From Thamnaconus septentrionalis (taxonomy: Eukaryota > Chordata > Actinopteri > Tetraodontiformes > Monacanthidae), in the NCBI GenBank assembly GCA_009823395.1, contig CM020510.1, positions 12,466,273 through 12,530,272 of the forward strand: a stretch of 64,000 nt of DNA. The letters run 5' to 3'. Shown piece after piece: positions 10,801 to 21,767 of this stretch (its first letter is position 1; the number at the start of each line of letters is the position of its first letter). The position numbers and the translations under genes were made by a program. The notes under the pieces were generated by a model. That model was given only the letters and a program-made list of their open reading frames with translations, had not been told where the DNA came from and searched no databases.

Positions 10801-12827
10801 GACACCCGAGACTGCCCCCACATAGTGAGTGATTCTATTATCGCTGCAAGGCTGCCGGACATCGCCTTCACTAAGTCTTCATCTACAATCCAGTTTGATT
10901 TCATTCGTTGTTTGTAGATTTTGAATAATAGTCACATACGCAGGTTTCCTTTCAATATTTGCATGATACGCATGTGTGTCGTACACTTTACCAGTGCCTT
11001 TACTAGCCTTTATTTTGATCACTAGAGCTCCCAACTTTGCAGATAGCAATAAGTTTACCTGCTGATTACTGCAACCTTGCGTGTTGCAATCACATTGTTA
11101 CGCCTTTTGTCCTCATATTGTGATTTGGAGTCACAAAACGTTTATGTGACTTTCCGTCTGTGTTGTGTTTGACAGTCTCAGAGGTCCCAGACTGAGGCTG
11201 TGACATTTCTGGCCAATCATGATGACAGCAGAGCGCTGTATGCCATCCCAGGTAAGCAGCCATATCGCTCAGACGCTCAAGTGTGAGCACGAGATTTTGA
11301 AAGGGGCTCAAAACAAAATGTAGCGTACTGGACTCGCCAGGTCGTCTCCACGTTCCAGTTCATGTTAGGAAAGATTCCTCTTCCTTCCTCCTTCAGAACC
11401 ATTGCTTGCTGCTGCTGCTGGTGCTTAATAATAGACCTCTGTCTCGTCCCTGTGTGACTCTTGTCCGTTCTCGTTACTCCTTTCAGGTCTGGACTATGTG
11501 AGCCATGAAGACATCCTGCCCTATAACTCAACAGAGCAGGTCCCCATCCAGCACGAGCTGTTTGAGCGCTTCCTCATGTACAACCCTACCAAATGTATGA
11601 AGCCTTCTACTGTCTAGACTTCAGCTTGGAACATAGTCTCTATTTGAACTTCCCAACATTGTTGATCTAATTTCTCCTGTGTTGCATTTAACAAGCTTTT
11701 AACCATTTAGCAGTGAGTTTGTTTTTATTTTTTAGTGTAATAATTCTGCACCTCCCTCTTCAGCCCCTCCGTTCACACCCAGAGACACTCTGAAGGCTTG
11801 GCAGGAGAAGAACCACCCCTGGCTGGAGCTCTCTGACGTCCACAGAGAGACAACAGAGAACATCAGAGTCACCGTCATCCCCTTCTACATGGGCATGAGG
11901 GTAAATGACCAGCAGCCATTCTTTCTGTCTGGCTTGATCCCGTTATGTAGAGGGTTTTTTGTTTGTTTTTTGTCACTAATTAAAAATAAAATGCACTGTT
12001 GTTTACAGGAGGCTCAGAACTCTCATGTTTACTGGGTAAGTAGTCAATTGTTTCACATGAAAAGTATAGAATTTACACCAGCAGCAGCTTGGTACTTGGT
12101 AGTAATGTGTTTTTTGGCTTAATGTTGCTGTTTTTCCTGCAGTGGCGGTACTGTATCCGTCTAGAGAACATGGGCAGTGAAGTTGTTCAACTGAGAGAGA
12201 GACACTGGAGGATCTTTAGCCTGTCAGGAACCCTGGAGACGGTCCGAGGACGAGGGGTCGTAGGCCGGGTCAGTGCACAGCACGTGCGGACCTTGAATTC
12301 CGCTGCAGACGCATTGTTGACATTGTTGGCTGTCTTGTTTTCCATGTGCTAAATCCATGTAATGAATCCTTGCAGGAGCCGGTGTTGTCCAAAGAGCAGC
12401 CAGCCTTCCAGTACAGCAGCCATGTGTCTCTACAAGCCCCTAGTGGTCATATGTGGTATGTTCTCAATTTATTTTACCACCATTTATTATAACAAATTCC
12501 AATTGTCAGTCTTTTTGCCACAGTAGATTTTGTGAGTGTCATTGTTATGTGCCTAATGTATAAATCAGCTGTATTCAAAATTGTAAATAACTTGTGGCAT
12601 CTTAGCATCTAAAATGGAAAGTTGCATCGCACTGCCCTATGTTTTTCATGTCAATGTTTGCATGCACTGTTAAACTAACATGCAAACAATTTCTCATGTC
12701 ACTTATGTTTAGGGGGACTTTCCGTATCGAGAGGACTGACGGATCCCACTTTGACGTTCGCATTCCTCCTTTCTCCCTGGAAAGCAACAAAGATGACAAA
12801 GCGCCCCCCGCTGGCTACACATTCTAG
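7827..12827 (+). CDS. poldip2: DNA polymerase delta-interacting protein 2 (PDIP38), mitochondrial/nuclear
   Basis: Eleven exons: 7827-8011, 10136-10217, 10512-10609, 10725-10824, 11176-11251, 11487-11594, 11764-11900, 12009-12035, 12143-12268, 12376-12455 and 12713-12827. They sum to 1134 bases, 377 residues (human 368), with every junction GT-AG and in phase. The N-terminus (about 60 residues, Arg-rich, no acids early) looks like a mitochondrial presequence. It is followed by a YccV/hemimethylated-DNA-binding-like domain (about 75-200, with RLYDRD and KTHTYYQVLID). A C-terminal ApaG/DUF525 domain (about 240-370) includes VTVIPFYMGMREAQ and IFSLSGTLETVRGRGVVGRE. Mammalian POLDIP2 binds the p50 subunit of polymerase delta and PCNA, interacts with PrimPol and the ClpX protease, and affects Nox4 activity. 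The start is the first ATG in the open frame. Confidence 0.96.
8012..10135 (+). other. poldip2 intron 1
   Basis: A 2.1-kb intron with T-rich stretches near 8460-8510 and 8760-8790 and a short GTT/GTC trinucleotide run near 9147-9176. No coding exon, RNA gene or mobile element was recognised. Confidence 0.7.
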
Positions 12828-14165
12828 CCGACAAAGTCGCGTCTAACCTTTCGATAACAATCTGTCAGTCGTCTTCCCGTATGCGGTGTTTAGCGTTGTC
12901 CCTCCCCTGTATCACTGGCCCAGACTCCAGCTCCAAACAAATGTCATTCTGGCCGAGCAAAGGGAAACGTGTTGTTTTTAATTGATCCAAAAGCAGGCCT
13001 GTGTTGCCCTGTTCCTGCCACAGTGCACCCCATAGAATTAAATTATATTGTTGACTGAGCAATTCCAGTCACTATAAGACACCGCTTAGTTTTTTTGTTT
13101 GTTTTGTATGATTTGAGGAGGTGTGTTTGCTGCAGAGCACTAGTTCCTCTCACTGAGCTTTACATTGAGGCCTCGGTTGGACTCATTTATATCAGCAAGT
13201 AAGCCATCGTTAAAGCCACGCACGATACAAAGTCCTCACTCTGAGACATGTCATGTGACACTGACGTCTATCGACTGGACCTGTCATGTTTTGTTTTGTT
13301 TTTTTTTAATAATTCTGCTTTAGCCTTGATGGGCCACTTCTAATAGGAAAGGCAGTATTCTTGACAGTGGCCGCAGCAGCAGTACAATTTGACCCACAAC
13401 AAAGAGTCACAGTAGGTGGAGTTTAGCAAGACAACAACACTGATCGACATACAAAGCAGAACGTATGAAATATGAATTAGTTTTTGTCTGTTCAACTTTG
13501 TCTGCAGTGATACTTTTGTCAAGTTGGACACTTTCTCAGGTTTCACTGTAAAACTGCTCAACCTGTCTGGTCACATTTATTCAAATCCAGATATTGTTCT
13601 GCCCCACGGGAACATCTTCAGTGTAATACTGCCACCACCAGGCTTAATGCCTCACTTGTATAAGGGTATTTGTATGACTAACAAAGGCTGTAGTGGGGCG
13701 TTTGCTTTATATTTAGCACCTCATAAATGTTTTTCAGACATAATTGTTGTATTCATTCATTCATCCAATTGGCTGTTACTTGGCTGTGAAAATGATTATT
13801 TTGTATTCATACCCATATGATACTTGGAAATATACAAGTACAAGTACCATGTTTTTAACATGCCTGAGGTGCCAGATTCTCACCAGTGTTTTCACAATTA
13901 TTGTGGAAATGACTGGAATAAATCAAGTGGTTCTCGATGGTACCTGCCCATTGTGACCGATGACTGTTTTTTAAAACTCCATCTACTGTAACCTTATGTT
14001 GTGAAAGGTCAAACTATTACAATTTAAAGGATTGACTACTTTTTGGAAGCAGCAGACAGTGGAGTTGACTGCCCGGTTTCCAAATAGCAAATGCATCCAT
14101 CACTATTTAAACAGAGCTGTTGGCAGTGAATGTCATTGCAAATGGAAAGTAGAGTGTCTGTGTGA

Positions 14166-14204
<39 letters not shown>

Positions 14205-15499
14205 TGTCAGTGTGAGAAATGTCTGCGCCACCTGCTCTCACAAGTAATCAGAGTGAAGTCTTCTTTCTGGGCCACATGCAGGTAGTCTTTGTTCTAAATG
14301 GACAGTGAGACTTGTTGGTGGAGACGTGACCGGGAAAAAGTCAGGAGCCAAACGTTTCTCTGGTTTAAGTGACAAAGCTAACTAATATCTTTGTTTAATA
14401 AGTGATTCAGCTCTGATTTCGTTATTATACTACTGTAAATAGAAATGTAATTACAAGTGAAGCAAATAAATCCAGCTTTTTAAAAGCATATCTCAAGGTC
14501 TCCATTCTGTTTTATTCACGTTTGTTTAGTCAAGCAAGGCGACAAACTGAGCTTTGCATTTTAGCTTGAACCTATTTTCCCCATAAACTCCCCATAAACC
14601 TATAGAATGTGATACACAGTGACAGAGAATACCTGGCAAGATGTATCACTGACATTAAATACGCTTGATCACAGAAGAGTTTACTTTGAAAGTACAATTC
14701 TTGGGTGCTTTAAAATATGACCTACATAATGATGCGTATTCCGCAAATTGGTCGACGTAGTTGCAATAATCACCACTAGAGGTCAGTGCGTACCGCCTCA
14801 ATAACTTACTCGTGTGTGCCATGTGATCAAATTGGATATGGTAAAGATATTTTAGTCATATCTACAGATCAAGTAAAAGTTCAGCATAAGGTATTAATGA
14901 TAATGAATATGATCATATTTTGAATGATAAGTATTCATTCTGTGCTTTAATTAATGTCTCATGGAATTAATTATAGCTAAAGCATGTTTTAATTGAATTG
15001 TCAGGGTCGAATGACCTCGGGGGTAGTTTGATTGAAACCAAAATAATATTTCATTCTAATATCCGTGAATGCTAACTTTACAAACTATTTACATTTTTAT
15101 TTTAAGTTTTAACTTTATTTATTATGTTAGAACACTAGTTTTGTTTTTTTGTGTGCATTTTGTCTCAAACCATATACACGAAGTTCCGCCGTGTTACCCA
15201 GCAGTCACAGAAGCAGTGTTTGCTGTTTATATCAGTGAATGAAGACATGAAAATTATTCTTGAGTAACTTCATTTGACAAAATTAATTAGATGTATATCT
15301 GCTCCGTTCCATACCAACAGACTAAAAGTTACAGACTGGGTCTTTTTTTTTCCCCGAGTCAGGAAAAGCTAACGCTGAGTTTGCTAGTTATCGACGTGTT
15401 TTAACGAGTTTTAGAAATGATTAAATATGTGTATACCTTGACAATTATGACCACAAAAGAGCAAACCGATTTTTCGAGATTTTTCCGTCAAACTACAAA
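12828..15499. other. poldip2 3' UTR and spacer to lrrc75a
   Basis: The 3' UTR probably ends after AATAAA at 13917-13922, which is followed by a GT/T-rich stretch. A second AATAAA-like site (AAATAAATCC) lies near 14465. A short GA repeat lies at 14172-14196. The remainder to 15.5 kb is AT-rich spacer with no gene that I can support. Confidence 0.5.
13917..13922 (+). promoter_or_regulatory. Candidate poldip2 polyadenylation signal
   Basis: AATAAA about 1.1 kb after the poldip2 stop, followed within 50-60 bases by a TGACTGTTTTTT stretch that could be the downstream element. Confidence 0.45.
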
Positions 15500-16499
15500 A
15501 TGATTATCATATCAGCCTGACTTCAGTCGAAGACGCGGAACGCCAAAATGTCTCTTTAATCGGCCGGAGTTCGGTGCCCCTAACGCCCATCTTCCCTCTC
15601 TCCCTCCCTCATCACTCTCCAAGGAAGGACTCGAGCTGGCGGGAACCCGCCGCGCGTTCCCGTGCACTTGAGCAGTGGGTGCGATGCGTGATTCAGTCTT
15701 GGGCTGCAGCTCGGGAACAGCCCAACACTTCCATCCCTCGACACCGAGGCTGCGGAGCGGAACGAGCCGCGGCAGCTCCGTCTCCCTTCCCGTCGCGGGA
15801 TCTGGATGGAGAGGCAACCTTGGAGAAGGACGAACCCCTCCGCCACCGCCGTCTTGTTGTTGTTGTTGTTTTAGCTCGCATGTTATTTTTGTTGCAGCTT
15901 GCGCGTGACTTCTCCCTGCAGGCAGCAGCAGCGGTGTTGCTGATCGGTCCGGAGACGTAAACATTGCCATGCCCTGCTTCATGCACCACTGCACGTCTGC
16001 CTCATCCTCTTCCCCCCACCCCTTCCTCATCCTCCTCCTCCTCTCCTGGCCCAGGACAGCTGCCTCCGCTTCAGAGAAGGGGAAGAGAGTCTCTCTGCTG
16101 GCTGGAAGGTAAACACGGAGGGGATGCGGTGAAGTTGTGTGTGGGATAGGAAGCTACCGCAACCATCTGCGGTGCATCGCTGATCTTTGAGAGCGTCCGT
16201 GTTCCAGGGCCATGGTGCAGGCAGCGTCCTCAGAGCTCTTCCCCACTTGAGCTCCTGCGCACTGGAGAGCACTTTGCAAACCTACTGCACCACGAGAACA
16301 TCCCCTTGTTGGACACTGAGAAGCACCAAAGTTTGGACTTGTTCTGCTCTCACGGTCCTCACGCTTGAGATCCCCCACCCTGCAGACTTATTTCTTTTTT
16401 TAGATGATCCAAGTATCCTTGAGATGCATCTCAGTTTCCCTGCTGCTGCTGCTGCGTGGACTGTTTCGTGACAGCACACCCTAAAAGAGTGGCCACGCC
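15500..16499 (+). promoter_or_regulatory. lrrc75a promoter and 5' UTR region
   Basis: GC and CpG content rise sharply compared with the flanking spacer. Pyrimidine-rich stretches and CTG runs (16438-16455) lead into the start codon in a good context (CACGCCATGG). Several short upstream open frames are present. The exact transcription start cannot be read from sequence alone. Confidence 0.45.
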
Positions 16500-19400
16500 A
16501 TGGGCGCCAAGCAGACCAAAGGCCAGGAGCCCGGCGGGGCCAGCCCCCAGCACGGCTGGAAGCGGACGCCCACCAAGGAGCGCAGCGACATCCTGGCCTC
16601 CCTCATGCTCAAGTCCGGCGAGCGGCTGAGCCGTGGCGGGACGCCGCCGCCGTACCAACGCCGCATCGGCATGATCCAGGAGATGATGCTGATGGCTAAG
16701 CAGGGCAAGCAGGACGAGGCCACGGAGATGCTGAAGACGCTCCGACAGGTACGTGTGTGAGTGTGTGTCAGGACGTGTGATGCGTCCCTGAACAGTGTTG
16801 TTGGGATTACTCCATTAAAGTAATCCAATTACTGATTACTTCTTTAAAAGTAATCGAATTACTTCTTTAACTGCTTTGTTTCATAAGGAATCAATTACTA
16901 ATTACTTTAGTTAAAAAAAGACAGTAACAGTTGAGAACGTCTTCTTTCCTGCACATAACCTACAACGAACCACAATATTCTTTGATTTAGACGAGATGAA
17001 CTCAAACTAATGTTTGTATTTCCGATTTGCCACAGTAATCCCATTCAATACTCTGTTACTAAAAAAGTAGTTTAATTACAGTAGTTGATTACTTAGTAAT
17101 CGATTACTCGCCAACACTGTCCCTGAATGACCGCCTGAGCACCTTCTGCTCGACAGACCAGCAGCTTTCCACATGGTCGAGGGAACACCAGGCCCTCGGG
17201 CTGGATGTCTGCACCTGTGATGCTCAGTCTGCTGCTCTGGCCTGACTGTTGTTGTTGTTGTTGCTGCTGCTGCTGCTGCCACAGCAGGGAGGGAAAAAAA
17301 GCAGAGCAGCAGGTTGACACAATCCAGTGTGGTGTTGGGGGTGGAGGAGGAGGGAAAGAAAAGTCAATAAATAAATATATTTATTTAAATAAATAGAACG
17401 ATAGAACGCCACCAGTTGACTCAGCGCTGTTTGTGGCGCTCCTGGAAAGCGAACGTGAAAAGGTTGTTGTTTGGTGAGATTAGAGTGAAATGGAGCTGGG
17501 GAAGAAAGCGTGGAGCCAGGGGGGAGAAACAGGGAGCGATTTATAATCTCTCGACGCAGATTCTGAGCTAAATCCATATGCTGCCAGTGTTTAACTGTGA
17601 GTCAACCTCAGGGAAACAGAGCCGAGGGCTTAGACACACACACACACACAGCACAAGCGCACACATGTACGCACGCACTCGCCATTTACACTCGCACTTA
17701 ATTGTTTGAGTGCCAGAGATTTATATCCACCCCTCCATGTCACTGCTACCAATCAAATCCATTTGCATTGTTAATCCCCTTTTTTTTGGACCAGTTTTCA
17801 CTCAAAAGCCTCGACCGGTCTCCTTTCCGCACAAGTATGCTAATCAGATTTGAACCTGGTGGTTTACAGAATGCAAAGACTTGCCACTGGTATAATTCTT
17901 TACTTCTGAGGACTTATGAAAAGGCCCATTTTACTTTAAAATTAAGGGGAAAAACTGACTGAATTTTTAATTTGAATGTTTAATTTTAAAAATATCCCGA
18001 TAAATGTGACACTTAGTGAGTCATCTCCTTAAGGGACTTCATACATTTTTATTTAGTTAGTTAGTTATTATAGTTATAGTTAGTAGTTATTCAGTTGGGT
18101 GTTTAAACAGCAGACCAGAGGCCGGTGCTTATTGTACCACTTAGGGAAGTGGAAGAGGAAGAGGAAGGTGTTGCGTGGAGCCAGTGGGCAACCGTCCGTG
18201 TAGCTTAGCAGCGCTACAGTGACTGATGGCTGGAGGTCAAGCTCCTCTGACCTCCGAGATTTTTTTTTTTCCTCGCCGCTGTCTGAAGAGCTGGGGGATT
18301 AGGGGAACACGTATCGTTGGTGATGCTCTCCAACAAGGTTAAGCAGGGCTTCAGTGTTTTACCTTCAGGACTCTGGAACTCAGCGCTGCCTCTGCTCAGT
18401 ACCAGACGATTACGTTGTTTATTCACGTTGGAAGTGGAAATAACTCGTAAGAGAATCGCTGCTGCTGCTGCTGCTGTTGCTAAGCTAAGTGTTTGTGGAT
18501 AAAGGAACAAACACAATACAAACTTTGCCTTGCTTAGAGGGGAAACAGGAACAGAGGGTAACTTTCTGTCATGCTCTTAATTCAACTCATTTAGATCACG
18601 CTGTCACATACTGAATGATACATGCAGAAACACATATCTTTAGTCATGTTTTATCAACCAATCACATTAAGGCACCCAGCTGTCAGTAGTGCAGCGGAGA
18701 CACGACTGGCAGCTACTGGGTTTCAGCCAGTCGGCAGTCAGATCCTCTCCAGCGTCTGATTCAGGTCGACTGTGAAGATGAAGCAGATCTTCAGGAGAGC
18801 CGGGGGTTACGTCACGGCTCAGGTTGTCCGACAAAAACAGCAGCAGCGCCAGCAGCAGCAACACATCCCAATATTTAGTCCATTTACACGGTACCGATGT
18901 AGAAACATCACGCTGTGAAAGAAAAAAAGATGATTTTGGTTGTGCGGGAGAGGAAGGATGCCCAGGAGGGTTTATACAACTCCGCATTCATCACAACAAA
19001 ATCAAATAGAGTGAAAAGCAAACAGCCAAAGGACAAGCAGAGGAATTCTCACATATCTCTTTCAACTCAGTGCACATGTGCCAACTACCACTATGTTTTG
19101 AATTCTCATTTAGCAGCTTTCTATAAGAAGTTTCTCTGAGATTTTTTTTTTTGTATTGCTTGTTTGTGTGACGCTGCTGGACAGCATAGTTTGTTGCTTT
19201 TAAGACATGAATTGCACACAATCAGACCAGTACATGATGTCCTCTCCCGTGCTCGCTCATGCGTTGCAGGCAGGCAGGCAGGGTCTAAAAGCATTGACGG
19301 TCACATCCGTAATGCAATCTATGCAAAATTATATAGCTTTAGATGAAAAGGGTCGACCGCCTGGGAATTTATTTCCTCCAGTGCGCCTGAAACGGAGAAA

Positions 19401-21522
19401 AGTAGCTGGTGCCTTTAGGACAATTCTTCTTTTTTCCTTCTTTCTTTGAAAAGGCTCTGATGGCGTAACTACCGTTTTGCATTCAGGACCAGTTTGTGCT
19501 CCGGAGGAAAGAGTACATTAAGGATGGATCTCACGCTGAATTGGATGAAGACAGTTATTGAGAGTGCAGGGAGGCGGAAGAAAGGATGGGGGGAAGGCGA
19601 GAGTGTTAACACCCCCGACGGAGACAAAGAGGTGAGAGATGGTTTGGCGTTACACAGGAAAACTTGATACGCAGATGTAGAAATACAGCAGGGGGAGTTG
19701 AGCAGGGACAGACGGGAGGTCAGTTTCCGGGTTCTTCTGTGTTGTTGCCCGGAAACCCCGGTAACAGACACACGGCTCGAACCTGATTGCGATTAATCAA
19801 GCAGCAGCAGTAGCGGCAACGGCGGCGGCGGCAGCAGCGCTGTTAACAGGGGCTAACAGGAAGTCAACCTTCCTAATCACGACTCATTAATGAACCAGGA
19901 ACGGCAGCTGGTAGCTCCTCCATCGTCCTCCTGCCTCCGAAGCGTCTCGTCGAAGTGCGAGCTTTCGGAAAACGTCTAAATTTAACCTCGGCGCTTCCCT
20001 CAAAAGCCTCTGGCTGGCCGCCGACAGCTGCCGGGTTCTGAAAGTCTCGTGCTGGTATGTGGCCATTGTTGCGGCACACAATGAGAGCGGCTCTGTGTTG
20101 TGTGTGGCTGAGGCTGCTGTCCTTTTTTTAGATCAACTGTATATCAAACACCTGGAACTCTTTGTTGTGAAGCCAGTCAAGTCCCAGGTGCAGCTGATCG
20201 GGTTCTGACGAGCGACCCACCTGTCGCGCATCGAGTGACGCCGGACGCCACATATGATTGTTGGAAAATACGGGCACAATGAATTTTCCATGATGTGGGA
20301 TCTTTCATTTTAGTCTGTTTCAGTATGCAGTCATGAAACTGCAACTTTTTCATTTTTTTAATTGAAGGTTTGCCAGTGTTATTTGGAAAACGCTAGCAAA
20401 CGTTCAATTTTAGTCAATTTCAATATCCAATAATGAAACTGCTAACTTTTCCAAGTTTAGCATTGCAAGCCAACGTCCGCATTGCTCGGCCCATTTGCAT
20501 GTCGAGATCATGTCATTGTTCTCTTTCTTGAAATGAATCGTTGGGAAAATTGACGGGTTAATTAAGGGATAATCAACGCGGCGGAGATAATCTCGGCTTC
20601 ATGTTTGGGGCCCTGTGCTCTGCGAGGCGTCATGATTTCCACCTCCGGCTCTGTCTTTGTTCCCATTCAACCCGGGGCTCAGACCTCCGCTTTGATGGCA
20701 CGTGCCACCAATTAGTGTGGGTGGCGCATTTCTAATGAAAGGAAAGCCCTCACATTGTTCCCTGTTAGCATAGAGGCTGCGCGCGCACTCGACACACAGG
20801 CGCCTTGGATTCAGTCAGAAACGCTTCTGCATGTATGTTTCATGAAGGACGGCAACAGGCCTCCTCTGTTTCACTGCAATTTACAATGTGCCTTGAAAAG
20901 CATGTGCATTCGGGTTAGGGAAGGCAAAAAATAAAATATAGCGTGTATGTCGTGTGCGCTCTCACACTCACACACACAATTATCTCTGTTGCCTTCCTGT
21001 ATCAGTAGCACTCTCGAAGAAAGACGACTGGGGCATCAGGGGAAATGGAATTCTATAAATGTTTGTAGTTGCCAATTCAAATTGCCGCATACTAAGAGCA
21101 GCAACCCTCCAAGAAGCGAGAGCTAAACCCGAATTGCTGAACAAAGCAGAAATGATTCTTGATCAATCCGGCCCGGCGGGAGGTGTCTTTTTAGCGCGCC
21201 GACTGCAGGGGGCAACGATCGAGCCACTGACTTAATGTTAAATCGACGAGAAAAAAATCAAAGCGTCGCAGGAAAGCCAACAAAAGTGACTGAACTGACC
21301 TTTCCCCCCTCTTCCTTTGTTGTTTGTGTTGGTGTGAACATTTCAATATGTCACGGTGGCCAAATGGCAGGCGGGAAAGAGTTTTTAGCGCCAGCCGACG
21401 AGGCCTGAAGAACTACGTGACCGACTAAATCATCAACCATCAACCTCCCGAACGCACCAATCACGCCGCTTCCTCTTTCATCCGCTCTGCAGCCGTTGAT
21501 GTCACTCTCATCTCAAAAAGCG

Positions 21523-21566
<44 letters not shown>

Positions 21567-21718
21567 GAGAGAAAGCGCCGGCCATTATTCAGCGGCCCCT
21601 CCCATGCAAAACAGGCTGCGTGGAGACCTCAGTGAGTCATCCCTCTCCCTCCCTCCCTCTCCCTCCCTCTGCAAACGCACTCGGCCCCCGTTGCCACTTA
21701 ACCGAAGACGACGATGCT

Positions 21719-21767
<49 letters not shown>

